The notes under the pieces: model-generated | Told to the model about the DNA's origin: nothing | What the model saw: the letters and a program-made list of their open reading frames with translations, nothing else | Database searches by the model: none | Position numbers and translations under genes: made by a program | NCBI GenBank assembly: GCA_954871525.1 | Contig: OX940869.1 | Coordinates: 27,060,001-27,124,000 of the forward strand | Direction of reading: 5' to 3' | DNA length: 64,000 nt | DNA from: Parietaria judaica | Taxonomy: Eukaryota > Streptophyta > Magnoliopsida > Rosales > Urticaceae | Shown here: piece after piece, positions 44,225 through 57,100 of the stretch | How the letters are laid out: each line of letters opens with the position of its first letter | Numbering within the stretch: the first letter of the stretch is position 1

Positions 44225-44955
44225 TGTTGGACATGTGTCCTTAAACAAGCTGTCTTTTCCCTAATTGTAAAAGATTTTGACCAAAGTCGTTGAATAAAAG
44301 ATGTTACTTATTATTTTAATCTTATTACAGTTTCTGGTATAGTAAAATAGAATGTTTGTTCCATAGTTCATAAAGGATGCAATTATAATATCATTATAAC
44401 AACCGAGTCAATGTGAAGAAGAATTAATAATCATAATAAATGAATTTAAAATGTCCGTGACTTGATTAACTGAGTAGGAGCTCATTAATTGGATAAAGTC
44501 ATTAATGTCACTAAGTGATATAATCATATTCTGGAATAAGTGTGTGTGTCACACTCACTAGAAGTGCATTAAGTAAGAAGCGACTTCATACTGGACTGAA
44601 CCTGACTTAAACTTCGGAAGTTGTCATATAAGACCGTCACTGACAACTTGGAGTTGAGTCACTAGTAGATGATCAAATGGATATTCGATCTAAGTCCTGA
44701 GTGACCTCGAGCCTGGACTGTTGACTTGATTGTTCTTTGATTTAATTGTTAAAGAACACATTTACTGTCGTTCCCAATGCTGCTATTTTGGGAACATGAT
44801 AGTCAACAGATAAGGGTAGCTTGATCATAGAAACGGACATCACATAGCTCTCTTCAGAGTCAACATGATTCCCTTGATTATTAGAGGTGACAAGTGAGAG
44901 TTACCCGTGCGTAACTTATGAATCGAAACCATAAGTGGGTTACTCACAATATTAC

Positions 44956-45786
44956 TGTTGACGTAGTTTCCCATCTCAAACAATCAGTGTGACTTGTGAA
45001 TGTATGATATTCGTTGGACTAGGATTTAGTGGAATTCGATCTCTCACGTTGCAAGTTCTCGATCACTTTATAGTATATATATAAGCAATATAAATGAGAC
45101 GAGGGGTTTTTTATAGAGGTTCGTCCCAAGGCGGTAGTTGACTACGTCCTCTGTTAGTTTATTGCGGCAATGAACATGGACGGACAACTACAGACAGCAA
45201 ATCACGTCCAAAAGAAGAGAAGAAAAGAAGAGGAAAGTATGAAAAGAATACAAGGAAATCTCGAAGTGGACTATAATGCGGACAACAATTTCTCCAATGT
45301 ATTTTTCTCTAGGTCGTCCTCGTTGATCTGAGGTCGAGCTTGGTATTTATAGGCTTCAATTCTTCCCGTTGGACTTCCAGGAATTTGTGAGTCGTTCTTC
45401 CGAGCTGACCGGGTTGAATGGCTCATCCTGATGACGCGTGTCGCACGACTGCGTACTCTTCCTCGAGTTTGAAATATACTCATTGAAGACTTGACGTCAT
45501 GCTCCTGGTCTTCAGCTTGATTTGAATTGAGGAAGACGGCTAAGGAAAATATCGATTTTGCCCTTCTTCTTCTGGGTTGATGACGGATAGCTTGTGGGCT
45601 TTGGGCCGAATAGCTTCCTGTTCGTTGGGCCTCATCTTGTCTGAATGTCCTGATGGGCCTCACGAGTGGGCCTTTATGAATACTTATTTCATTCTTTAAA
45701 GTCTTTTATCATTATTGTAAATTTAATTAATTCACAACTTTTTACTTCATGCCGTATTAAAATAACGACGAATTTGTACATCAACA
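44956..45786 (-). repeat. Tat element 2, 3' LTR (left in window)
   Basis: 831 bp, TGTTGACGTAG...TACATCAACA. It matches 55534-56356 apart from point changes and several short indels, so this element looks older than element 1. Confidence 0.94.
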
Positions 45787-45796
45787 ATTAGCCCCC

Positions 45797-45829
45797 TACT
45801 ATAAAAAATACGAAGTACATTTTATAGTA
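45797..45829. repeat. Hairpin next to the polypurine tract, Tat element 2
   Basis: TACTATAAAA (45797-45806) and TTTTATAGTA (45820-45829) are perfect 10-bp inverted arms with a 13-bp loop. They sit directly upstream of the polypurine tract on the sense strand, the same position as the hairpin in element 1. Confidence 0.75.
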
Positions 45830-46441
45830 TAATCTCGATGAAATCATGTAAAATTCGTGTCGGACAGAATTAATTAAATCTGTGACTTTTGCCGCAAATT
45901 TATATAATCCGGACAGGATTTTGGATAATTTCGAGATCGAATGGGACGGGTAGTCTTCGAAACTGTCCCAATTTGCGGACGTGCTGACGTGTCTCCGGAT
46001 AGCTCGTTAATCTCAATTGTAGGATGAGGTTTGTTGCGAGTTTCGAGGAAACCCTAACCGTAGGATCAGCGACGGTTTTCGAGTATAAGTACTCGAGTGT
46101 GCGTCATTATGATACGTCTTTTCAGTTCTACCCAGCCCACGCTTTATTTAGGTAACCGCTCCCTTTCTCTTTCCTATTTATACTTCACTTTGCATTTGAA
46201 TATCATTTTCGAATTTTTAGAGAGAGAAACAAGAGTTTTTTAGAGAGAGAAGCTCTGCTACCGCCATCATCGTTCTGTGAAGGTGTCCTTCGTGTTTAGG
46301 TATCTTCCAGGTTCTGTTCTTCTTTTCCATTTCTCTTTTATTTCGAGTTGTTCTTTAGGTTCTAGACTAGGATATCCGGTTTTTCTTAAGATTGTCCTTA
46401 GGGTTTTTCTGGGTTTTTTTTTATAAGTTTTCTCTAGAAAT

Positions 46442-49014
46442 ATGGGTCCAAAAAAAATCGCAGATAAGTGGCGAACGGAGTTTCTGCAAACAGATTCTCC
46501 TAAGTCTGTACTTAAATCCAAAGATCTGACTAGGATCTGGGTCAAATACAATATTCCCCAGTCAATTTCGCTCAGACTACCGGGTCCGAATAAACACGCA
46601 GACGAGCAGAATGACGACGGGTGGATTTGTTTTTATGAAAGGTTCTTCGAGTCCGGGGGGCTTAGGTTTCCTATCCCCGAGCTCATTCTAAAGTATATCT
46701 CCTACTTAGGGGTTTCTATAGAGCAGTTCAGTCCCCATTCTTTCCGGATCTTGATGGTCTTTCTTGTCCGGGCCCACGAGTGTTTGCACGTGCTTACACT
46801 TGAGGACCTATTGGCGGGTTTGGTCGTCAAGGCTAATAGCAAAGCGAAGGGTAGGTTCTTCCTATCCATCAAGGAAGGAGAGATCTTGACGGGTCTGCCT
46901 AAAAAAGAGAGCAAATGGATCCATAAGTATTTCTTCTTTCTGGTAGGCCCGGAAACTCTTGGGGCCTAGTCGTCTTATAAGAATGAATGGGTCCACGAGA
47001 TAGGTGAGAATCCGGGTAGGGATTTTAGATTTCTAATCGGATTTGTATCTGTCTTTGCTGATTTTTCTTCTTGGTGCAGCTGAGGATCCTGAGAAGACTA
47101 AGTCTCTTCCTATTACGGACGAGTGGAGGGCGTTGAAGAAGAGGCTGTTTCCCAACGGTCCAGAGTTTTGGTCGTTGTTCACACCACACAGATTCAAGTC
47201 CGTTGGATTGTGGCTTGAGGAGGAGGAAGAGGTGTTCATCCCGTACGACAACAACGCTTTCGATCTTTCTTTTTCTAAAGTCTGGGATTTAGATCTTTCT
47301 TGTTAGTTTTGGTTATTTTTGAAGTATGAATATTTCCCGTGCAAAAGAAATGGAAGCTGCTTGGCCTAAGGGTTTGAGCCTTCGTGCCAGGAGGAAGTTG
47401 AATGAATAAGTTGGTGCATCTAGTTCGGCGCCGCAGCCGATGAAAGAAGTTCGAGCCAGTGTGGTTGCGGCTCCTCAGAGGGTTGTCCATCGGGAGACGG
47501 AGAGAAGAGTCGAAGAAGCTCCTGCTGAAGTTACTCAGCAGGTGGCACGGGAAAAGGATTTCGTCAAGCTCTCCGACGACGGAGACAGTACTCTGGAAGC
47601 CATACTTGTGGCTAAAGCCATTCTTCTCAGGACGGAGGTGGATACTGCGGTGAAGCGACCGTGGGAGGGGGCGATTCTGAAGCCCGCAAGAAGGCGAGGA
47701 GCGACTCGGCTCCGAAGGAAGCTCCCAAGGCCTTGGAGAAGGCCAAAGGGAAAGAGCCTCATCGCGAGGTTGATCGCTCCCGGGAGCCTTCCCGGGGTAA
47801 GTCAGGAGAGAGGCCGGGGTCATCCAACCTCATGATTGGGAAAAAGGCTGGAGAGAATGTGTCTCAGAAGGTGGGCAAGGAGAAGGAGGTTATTCACAAG
47901 GCCGGGTGCACTTGGCATGGGGACAAAGGTCTCCACAAGGCCCCAAAAGTTGCGGCCGGCTTGCTCTAACAGATTGCCAACCGCGGGGTTGGCAGGGTTC
48001 CGGGGCGCATTGTTGAGAAGCCGATCTACAAGGCAATCTCGACACTAACGGTTCATGTAAGAAAACTTTTAGATTCCTATTCGTCTTAACTCTATGTTTT
48101 GGACGTGTAGCTCACAACGACCATAAATGACATGGTGCTTGACTACGAGGACCAGTTGGACGAGGCGACGGAGGGGACGGCTATAGTCGAACAATTAGTT
48201 CGGAAGGAGAAAGAGTTGGCGGATACTGTCACGGCTATTCGGGCGAAGGCCGACCAACTGAATGTGGTCAACCGTAAGGTTATTTCTTATGAGGCTAGGA
48301 TCAAAGGCCTTGTAAATACGGCCGAGGATCTTCGGGAGAAGTTGAAAAATGCTTCCCGGCTGGTTGAGGAGGCCGAGACGGCGAGGGAGAAGGCTGCGAT
48401 GAGGATGCTCTATTCAGATGTGGCTAAAGGGTGGGCCGAAGAAGCGGCCAGAAAGAAAGAGGAAGAGGCAGCGACGCTGAAAGAAGACGTCCAACGCCTT
48501 ACCGCCGAATTGGCTGAGGCTCGGCAGCAATCGCTCGACCGCGGGCCGAGAAAAATGTTATTCGCTCCCGTTACCGCCGAAGGGTGAAGGAAAGGGATGC
48601 GCTGATCGAATGGTAGAAAGGTACGACTGCCGACAATTGCTGCCTTGACCAAGTCGAAGGATGCCTCGAGTTGGTCTAGGACGTGATTGACGGCAAAGTC
48701 ACTGATTTTGCGGCCGAGAAAGAGGTCCTAGAAGGAAACGTGGGGACACTGGTGCCGCTGATAGGGTCCCGGCCATGTCTCCTGATCCATACTTGACCGA
48801 ACTCCAATTTGTAGATCAAAGTACCCAGCCCGAGCAGCAAGCCTCCGAGAAGCCCGTCGTTGATGAGCCCGTTCTCGAAGAGCCCGCCGTCGAGGAACCC
48901 CTAGCCGAGGAGGTCGTAACTGAGGAGCCCACCAAGCAAGAAGATCTGGCCGGTGAAGAAAGAGAGAAAGAGGAGGAGGAGGAGATCCTGGACGTCATTG
49001 GGGTTGACGCCTAG
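46442..49014 (+). pseudogene. Antisense extra gene of Tat element 2 (Transposase_28-like), decayed
   Basis: Exon 1 (46442-47003) starts MGPKKIADKWRTEF and has the same globular region as the gene in Tat element 1: a FPIPELILKYISYLGVSIEQFSPHSFR-like stretch and RFFLSIKEGE. It has one TAG at 46967-46969. Its donor at 47004 and the acceptor at 47078-47079 match in phase, and exon 2 carries WLEEEEEVFIPYDNN. Later pieces include a basic lysine-rich region (47440-47970, with a TAA at 47407 and frame changes), a coiled coil (48132-48587, RLVEEAETAREKAAMRM) and an acidic Pro/Glu repeat tail of EEP/VVDEPV type ending at 49014. The order of parts equals that of element 1, but the copy is clearly non-functional. 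Its role is unknown. Confidence 0.72.
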
Positions 49015-49737
49015 ACCAGTCCCCCATTTTTTATTTTTTTTTATGAATAAGGCCTAAGGCCAGAACAATTTCCACGGGCAAGTCTACGGAGGCTTGAACC
49101 CTCTTTTTTTTTTTTGTAAAGTTTGGATCTTCCCGCGGTTAGGGCCTTTCGCTATTTTCTTCGCTTATGCTATAAATTCTCTTTGCTCTAGCTAATTTTT
49201 TTCTAAAGTTTTTTTTGTAGATGAAGGCAAAGTTTCTACTTGGCTATACATAGTATTTAAACTTAAGATAAACTACGATAAATCTATTTGTCCAAAATGA
49301 ACTTAATTTTTTTGGCAAACTAATAAACTATAAAAAAGAGGTTGTTTACCTTCCGGGGTCAGACTGTTACTCTCGCTATCGATCATTGCTGCCCGTCCTT
49401 TTAGTTGTTCATAGGCTTCGTTCCTGAAATGGAAATGTTTGTAGACTTTGGGCCTATCGCCGGATTAGTTGTTTTTAGGGTGGGTCTGTTACCTGGTTAT
49501 ACTGTTTGCCATAGATGATGGGTCTGTTACCCGGTTAGGCTTCTTGCCTTAGAGAAAAAGGTTAGGATGTTTTTGCCTCAGTGATGTGGATTCTCTAATT
49601 TTACAATTTTTAATGGCAATTCAGATTCGGTTTGAGTTTTGGATTGAGACTGTGCCCATTTTTTGGCGGGCTGCCTACGTACCCCGCATTTGGGGATCAA
49701 GTCATTACGTAGTTCATGGGAGACCGGGTAGGTCGGG

Positions 49738-50883
49738 TTAGGCGTAGTATTTCCTTAAGTGTATGGCGTTCCAACTTCGCAGGACCCTTGTCCCTTCTGG
49801 GGTGGCTATCCAGTATACTCCTGGTTTTACTACTTTCGTGACGATGTAAGGTCCTTCCCAGATAGCCCCGAGCTTACCCGCGTTTAACTCGGCGGTGTTC
49901 TGGAAAACTTTTTTGAGGACCTGCTCTCCCACGATGAATTTTTGACGTTTGACCTTTGAATTATAGTACCTTGCTACCGAATTTTGATAGTTGGTTATTC
50001 TTATCAAAGCCTGTTCTCGTCCCTCGTCGATGTGGTCAAGTTGGTATTCCCTCATTTTGTCATTAAGTTCTGCATTCAAAGGTGCATGTTCCCTTCGAAG
50101 GCTGGGTGTCTCTATCTCGGCTGGTATTACGGCTTCGGTATCATATACCATTGAGAATGAAGTTTCTCTGGTGGCCCTACGCAGGGTATTTCTGTAGGAC
50201 CATAGGACTCTAATGAGCTCATCGGCCCATCGTCCCTTTTTGGTGTCTAAGAGTCTCTTCATTCCATCCATAATAATCCGATTGGCTACCTCGGCCTGGC
50301 CGTTGCCTTGAGGGTACCTTGGAGTGGATGTGTTCAAAGATATCTTCTAGTTAATGAAGAAGTTTCGGAATCTCGTAGAAATGAACTAGGGTCCATTGTC
50401 CGCAATTATTTCTTTTGGGAGGCCGAAACGACTGATGATGTTTTTCCATACAAAATGTTCTACATCGACATCTTTGATGTTTGCGTACGCCTCGGCCTCT
50501 ACCCATTTAGAGAAATAGTCTGTTACGATGAGCAGGAATCATTTTCTAGCCGGGGCTAGGGGGAAAGGTCCGACTATATCCATAGACCATTTCATAAACG
50601 GGTAGGGTACGGAAACTGAGGAGAGTTATTCTGCTGGCCGGTGTATGGACGGCGAGTGTCGCTGGCACTTATCGCATTTCTTGGCATAGGCTTCTCCGTC
50701 TGCCAGCATAGTGATCCAGAAGAAGCCTTGTCTTTTTGCTTTATTTGCCAAAGATATTCCTCCGGAATGATTGTCACATTCCCCATCGTGAATCTCATGA
50801 AGTGCAATTTGAGCTTTGGCCTTTCCTAGGCATCTTAGGTAAGGCCCGGTATAACTACATTTGTACAATTTTCCCCCGATCAT
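49738..50883 (-). pseudogene. Tat element 2 integrase
   Basis: The H2C2 zinc region (HDGECDNHSGG...CDKCQRHSPSIHRPAE) runs from 50883 to 50626. The core follows in other frames around 50350-50600 and the C-terminal block runs 50337-49738 (RYPQGNGQAEVANRIIMDG; VGEQVLKKVFQNTAELNAGKLGAIWEGPYIV; ends NAIHLRKYYA). At least two frame changes disable it. Confidence 0.88.
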
Positions 50884-50904
50884 GCAGAATCTGGAACTTT
50901 GGAT

Positions 50905-52611
50905 TCATAGTTTCGTGGCCTTCTGCTTATCTTGGGGCTTGGTTCCGGTTAGAATATAGTTGATGATCGGGGTTCTCCAATCGTCTTCTTCTGTTCGGAT
51001 GGTGCAAACTTCGCGTGTTACGCTGGGTTCGTCTATTGATTCGACTGGGATTACCCTCTTTATTTCGGGGTCCGAGGTTGAAGCTAATCCAACCAATGCG
51101 TCTGCCGACGCATTCTCGCTCCTCAGTATTTGGACTACCTCAGCGTGATCGAACTTCTCTATTAAGCCCTTTACTGCCGCGAGATATCTCTCCATCCTGT
51201 CGTCTCGAGTGGCGTATTCGCCGCTTATTTGACTGGTAACTAGCTTAGAGTCGGAATGGGCCCGTACTCTCCGAGCTCCTACGGCCTTTGCTAGTTTGAG
51301 GCCGGCTATGAGGGCCTCGTATTCGGTCTCATTGTTTGTTGCGTGGAACTTTAGTCTAAAGGACTGTTCCAACACTTCCCCCGTGGGAGATATCAAACGG
51401 ATTCCGATCCCTGATCCTCCTTGGTTGGAGGCCCCATCCATCTCGAGTCTCCAGTCTTCATCGTCGTGACCCTCTTTTGAGCCATCGGCTGGTAATTCGA
51501 TTAGAAAGTTTGCCAGTACTTGTGATTTCGCACAATTACGGATCTTGTATTCTATATCGAACTCGCTTAACTCGACTGCCCATTTGGTGAGTCTTCCCGA
51601 TTGGTTCGGGCTGTGGAGTATGATTCTCAAAGGTTGGGTGGTCATGACCATGATGGTGTGGGATTGAAAGTAAGGCCGAAGTTTTCTCGCTTTGGTTATC
51701 ATTGCCAATGCGAGTTTTTCTATGGCAGGATATCTAGTTTTAGCATCCTCTAGTGACTTGCTGATGTAGAATATTGGTCTTTGTTCTCCATGATCCTCTC
51801 TTACGATCACCCCACTTACTGCCGATGGTGAGACAGCCAGATACAAGTATAATGGCTCCCCCAAGATGGGTTTAATGAGTATGGGTGGTGTTGAGAGATA
51901 TCTTTTCAGCTTTTGGAATGCCTCTTCGCACTCCTCGATCCACACAAACTTTTTGTTCCCTTTCAACAATTTGTAGAAGGGTAGACATTTGTCTGTCGCT
52001 ATGGATATGAACCGATTGAGAGCTGCGATTCTCCCGGTTAATCTTTGTGTTTCCCTAACAGTCCTTGGAGAAGGCATGTTTTGGAGAGCTTTGATTTGGT
52101 CGGGATTGGCTTCTATTCCTCCATGTGTGACCAAGTAACCCAGGAACTTCCCTGAAGTTACTCCGAAGGTACATTTTGTCAGGTTAAGCTTCATTTGATA
52201 CTTATGTAGTATTGTGAAGCATTCTTCTAGGTGGGATACGTGATTAGTTGCTTGGGAGGATTTTACCAACATATCATCGATGTAAACTTCCATAGTTTTA
52301 CCGAGCTGCTCGGCAAACATCTGGTTGACTAATCTTTGGTATGTGGCCCCGACATTTTTTAGTCCGAAGGGCTTAACTTTATAGCAGTATATGCCTCTAT
52401 CGGTTATGAAAGCCGTTTTCTCTTAATCTTCCGGGTGCATAAGGATTTGGTTGTATCCCGAAAATGCATCCATGAACGACAGTAATTCGTGCCCGCATGT
52501 CGCTTCAACCAGGCGGTCGATATGGGGCATAGGGAAACTGTCTTTGGGACATGCTTTGTTCAGGTCAGTAAATTCGATGCAGACTCTGGCCTTCCCATTC
52601 TTCTTTTTCAC
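50905..52611 (-). pseudogene. Tat element 2 reverse transcriptase and two RNase H domains
   Basis: From 52611 the minus strand reads KARVCIEFTDLNKACPKD and SFMDAFSGYNQI. From 52320 a 471-codon open frame carries MEVYIDDMLVKS (intact YIDD), KCTFGVTSGKFLGYLV, the RT-linked RNase H (PIFYISKSLEDAKTRYPAIEKLALAM) and the archaeal-type second RNase H (LEMDGASNQGGSGIGIRL; NNETEYEALIAGLKLA; RSENASADAL). A short stretch between (52320-52420) has a frame break. The presence of two RNase H domains supports the Tat assignment. Confidence 0.92.
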
Positions 52612-52704
52612 TACGACTGTGTTTGCTAACTAGTCCGAGTATTTTACCTCCCGGATAGACCCGGTTTGTAACAACTTTGTGACTTCTTCGTTCACAGCTT
52701 GAGC

Positions 52705-53347
52705 TCAATCCGGGCCTAATTTCCGCCTTTTTTGTTTCACCGGCATATAGCTGGGATCCACATTTAGGCGGTGGGTTGTGATGCTTGGGTCTATCCCAGG
52801 CATGTCTTCGTGGGACCAAGCAAAATAATCCCGATTCTTGGTGAGGAATTTAAGGAGTTCCTTTCTAACGTTGTTTTCCAATCCAACTCCTATCCATACC
52901 CGGTGATCCGGGTTTTCGGGATCAATTTGGACTTGGACCATCATTTCCACGTTAGGACCGTCAGGGTCGGTTGTCCCTTCCCGGCCGTCCTCATCTTTTC
53001 CTTCTACTGTCATTAATTGCCTGGCTTGAATATTTTGGAATGCGCTCATGTAGCAGATTCTAGACTGCTTTTGGTTTCCTTTAATTTCAACAATTTTTCC
53101 CTCCCTGTTTGGGAAGCGGACTAGTTGATGGTAGGTAGAAGGTACGACTTTCATCATGTGTAGCCAGGGTCTCTCTAGTATCATGTTGTAGCCGCACCGT
53201 GCCTATTGAGTTGACAGTTCCTCCATCGAAGCCGGTTAGTGGGATGTATTCCCTGTTGATTTCCGTTTCTTCGACTCCCATTTTTAACAACGGCTCCAGG
53301 AAAATTACGTCGACTGAACTCCCGTTATCGATTAGAATTCTGTCCAT
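52705..53347 (-). pseudogene. Tat element 2 aspartic protease and pre-RT region
   Basis: RILIDNGSSVDVIFLEPLLKMG at 53347-53290 supplies the protease active-site motif, with PLTGFDGGTVNSIGTV after it. A second frame from 53184 continues MILERPWLHMMKVVPSTYHQ and FAWSHEDMPGIDPSITTHRLNV, the start of the RT region. A frame change near 53180 breaks it. Confidence 0.85.
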
Positions 53348-53452
53348 CGTATACGAGGATACTAGGAGTGTGATGACTAGCGCATCATCGTGCGGTCCGA
53401 CTAAGGTGGCGGCTTCGCTGTCCTTGAATTTGATCTCGTAGTCCGGCTCCTG

Positions 53453-55467
53453 TCATGGGAGGACTATTGGCCCGGCCTTGAGCCTTCGCTGGTGAGCCTT
53501 GATTGAGTTGATTGAATTTCCATGCAACTGTGATCCTCTTACTATTGTGTAGATTCTCCCAATGGGTTCAAGGATCTCGTCCAACTGCTCGCTAGCTTCT
53601 TCCGATTCTTCGAATTCTTGCTCTTCTGGCTCTTCGAGCATGTGTACTCTGCCCCTCTTAGTCGGCTGAGTATTTCCTCTTACTGCCCCTTGTTGTTCGG
53701 CCCTTTTCTGGTGGTTCTGAGATTGGTCATGCTGGGGATTCTGTCCGGTAGAGTGCCCGTTTTTCAGCTCATTGTTGAAGGATATTTCTCCTAGCTCTCT
53801 ATTGATGTATTTTTCCGCTAGGCAGGCACGGAGCACCATGCAATTTTTTGTGTGGTGTCCGAACACCTTGTGGAAGTTGCACCAGGATTTGGGGTCGTTC
53901 CGCGGGAATATATCGTGGCTGTACGGTGGGAGATCTTTGGAGCTGACTAGTACTTCTCCTGGCGCTTCCTCGGCTTCTGTCTGTACTTCGAAGTCCACAG
54001 TTTCTGAATTTACGTTGAAAATGTACAGATTTCGTGGGTTCGGTCCATTGTTTCCCCTTGGGTTTCCAGCTTGAAAGGGGTACCTTTGGACGGGAGAGGT
54101 GCTCCTCTGTCCCCGGAAAGCATTGTGGTGACCTCCGGCTCTATGATGTATTGCCTGGTTGGGCGGACCTTGGTTTCGTTGGTGGCCGGACTGGAGGCCG
54201 TGCTTCCTTCGCAGGGATTCTAACTCTTCGTCGTGTTTGATCCAATTGGACGATCTGTGAATTACATCTTCAATGGAGTTGTAACGATTCACGACGATGT
54301 CCATTTTGAACTTTGAGTCGTACCATAGTCCGGCTGTGAGAGCGGCTATGGCGGTTTCGTCGCTGATCCCGTTTATTTTGACCATGGTCTTCTTGAACCT
54401 GGCCATGAAATCCCGAAGTGGCTCTCCTCTTTCTTGTTGTAATGCATAGAGGTTTGCTACTGCTGCTCGGTCTCCATGAACATGGAGAAGTGTTCGAGAA
54501 AAACGGTTGTTAGCTGTTCGAAGTCTTCGATGGATCGAGGTTCCAACTTCGAGAACCGCTCCATCGCCGGGCCGGCCAAGTTCTCAGCGAAGTATTGGCA
54601 TCGTCCAGCGTCTTACTCGTGTGCCTCTAGGTTTGCCCGTCCCATAGCGATCCTAAAGGATCTCAAATGTACTTTGGGATCGGTCATCCCATCGTACCTT
54701 GGCAGGTTCACACGTCCGCAGTCCCTGAGCTTTACGCTGGTTATGGCGAGTGAGAAAGGTGTCCTTCTCGATTCTTCCACTAACCGTTCAATTTCAGGGG
54801 CGGCGGTGGTAGCGCTGTGCACCCGAGAGTGCACTTGAATGAGTTTCTCATTCATTTGCTCCATTGTGCGTTTTAGTTCTTCCAATTCCGTGCCCTGAGG
54901 AGCTGGCTCGGGACTCGCGGGATAGTGAGATTCCTATCCGTATATCGGACTGGGATATCTCGGATAAGGGATGGATTGGCTTCGAGGGCCGTAGTTGGTG
55001 TCTCGATTCTGCCCGTAGCCTCCCGAGTGACTCAGACAGTCAGGGCGATGGCAACTGTTTGATGCAAAGTTTTCTGTTCGAGCCGAGTCGACCCTCGATA
55101 CTGGGGTGAAAAGAGGTTGATCCCTGTCAGCAGGTGGCAGTGACGTCATGGGTCTCGGGCCACTGGGCAGTCGAGGCAGGCTATGCCCTGAGGCTCGCGG
55201 GTTGTCCAGAACGGCGAAATCGAAGTGGACTGCGTTGAGGTTAGCCATGCCTTGATGTCTAGAGCTCTGTCCCGCTTCTAGCCGGCTAGATTGCTGGTGA
55301 TGCTCATTTTGGGTTTGATTCGCTATGAGAATGTCGAACTGCTTGCGCAGCTCTTGATTCTCCGTGTTTCATGCCTCTAGCTGAGACTTTAGGTTGTTGG
55401 TTTCAGTGCTTTGCCCGGGGTTGTTAACCTCGGACTCTGTTACCATCTGAATCTCGTCGTTGCTCAT
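53453..55467 (-). pseudogene. Tat element 2 gag
   Basis: The gag start is likely the ATG at 55467 (MSNDEIQMVTESE), shortly after the primer-binding site. The core reads VNLPRYDGMTDPKVHLRSFRIAMG and MARFKKTMVKINGISDETAIAALTAGLWYDSKF. A zinc-knuckle-like CNFHKVFGHHTKNC follows at about 53850-53890. A stop near 55369 and frame changes near 54600 and 54460 disable it. Gag would build the particle. Confidence 0.88.
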
Positions 55468-55533
55468 ATTTGCAGAGTGCTTTTGAGCTTGTAGATGTTA
55501 GCAAGATCAATATTCCCACAGACGGCGCCAAAC

Positions 55534-56356
55534 TGTTGACGTAGTTTCCCAACTCAAACAATCAGTGTGATTTGTGAGTGTATGATATTCGTTGGACTAG
55601 GATTTAGTGGAATTCGATCTCTCACGTTGCAAGCTCTCGATCACTCTATACGTATATATATAAGCAATATAAATGAGACGAGGGGTTTTTTTATAGAGGT
55701 TCGTCCCAAGGCGGTAGTTGACTACGTCCTCTGTTAGTTTATTGCGGCAATGAACATGGAAGGACAGCTACAGGCAACAAACCACGTCCAAGAGAAGAGA
55801 AGAAAAGGAAAGTATGAAAAGAATACAAGGAAATCTCGAACTGGACTATAATGTCGGACAACAATTTCTCCAATGTATTTCTCTCAAGGTCGTCCTCGTT
55901 GATCTGAGGTCGAGCTTGGTATTTTTAGGCTTCAATTCTTCCCGTTGGACTTCCAGGAAGCTTGGAGTCGTTCTTCCGAGCTGACCGGGTTGAATGGTTC
56001 ATCCTGATAATGCGTGTTCCACGACTGCGTACTATTCGTCGAGTTTGACCCGTTGAAGACTTGACGTCGTGCTCCTGGTCTTCAGCTTGATTTGAATTGA
56101 GGAAGACGGCTAGGGAAAATGACGATTCTGCCCTTTTTCTCCTGGGTTGATGACGGATAGCTTGTGGGCTTTGGGCCGAATAGCTTCTTGTTCGTTGGGC
56201 CTCATCTTGTCTGAATGTCTTGATGGGCCTCACGAGTGGGCCTTTATGAATACTTATTTCATTATTTAAAGTCTTTTATCATTATTGTAAATTTAATTAA
56301 TTCACAACTTTGTACTTCATGTAGTATTAAAATAACGACAAATTTGTACATCAACA
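55534..56356 (-). repeat. Tat element 2, 5' LTR (right in window)
   Basis: 823 bp, the partner of 44956-45786. The primer-binding site GTTTGGCGCCGTCTGTGGG follows immediately on the minus strand. Confidence 0.94.
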
Positions 56357-56529
56357 ATTACTAACTGAGTTAATGATGAAAATGCAATGAGAGGCAAAAC
56401 GGTAAAAACCGCCTGCTCGTGTGTGGATCATCAAGTGAAAGATCAATAACCCGAATTTGATTGTATCAATGGACACCTTGCTATAAAGGGAATAATATAT
56501 ACTATATCACTAGAGAGTGCAGCCTCGGG

Positions 56530-57092
56530 TAGGGGTGAGCATGGGTTGGGTTGGGCCGCCCCTATGCTTTTTATGGACCCGACTCGATTACTTCGGGTTC
56601 CCAAAAAAATGCCCGATCCGACCTAAAATTTTTTAATGCCCAAACCAAACTGACCCGATAAAAAGTCGGGTTGGGTTGGTTTGGGTGCCATGGCCCGATT
56701 AATTAAAATTTAATTAACAAAAAAAAAACAATGTAACTCAAAATTCAAGTAAAGATACCCCAAACAAATTTAATCAAACAAACATACACTAAATAATGTA
56801 AAACATGAAAATGAGAGATTGGAGGGTCTTTGAATGTAAATTAAATTGAGGATGAGAAATTTTAAAAGACTATAGATTGCACTACTTGAATAAAAAATCA
56901 ATATGAAATATATATTAATTATATTGGTCGGGTCGGAGACGCCGACCCGACCCAAGATTTTGGACCCGACCCCAACCCGAATAATAGTCGGGTTCGGCCC
57001 GATCCGACCGAATTTTGAGCGGGTTAGATTGGGGTCGGGTCTATAACGGATTGGGTTGGGCAATCGGGTTGGGTCTAAAATGCTCACCCCTA
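56530..57092. mobile_element. hAT-type MITE (563 bp)
   Basis: Perfect 12-bp terminal inverted repeats TAGGGGTGAGCA and TGCTCACCCCTA are flanked by a perfect 8-bp TSD GCCTCGGG (56522-56529 and 57093-57100), the hAT length. The subterminal parts are rich in GGGTTGGG/CCCGACC in opposite orientation, so the element can fold back. It has no coding capacity. Confidence 0.95.
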
Positions 57093-57100
57093 GCCTCGGG

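Larger units (their letters stand above)
44956..56356 (-). mobile_element. Gypsy LTR retrotransposon, Tat lineage, element 2 (11.4 kb)
   Basis: LTRs of 831 bp and 823 bp are flanked by a perfect TSD ATTAC (44951-44955 and 56357-56361). On the minus strand the primer-binding site GGCGCCGTCTGTGGG abuts the right LTR and a purine tract GTAGGGGGCTAAT abuts the left LTR. Gag, protease, RT, RNase H, a second RNase H and integrase follow on the minus strand, with an extra gene on the plus strand at 46442-49014. The architecture is the same as in element 1, but the LTR sequences are unrelated, so this is a different Tat family. Many frames are broken. Confidence 0.95.
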
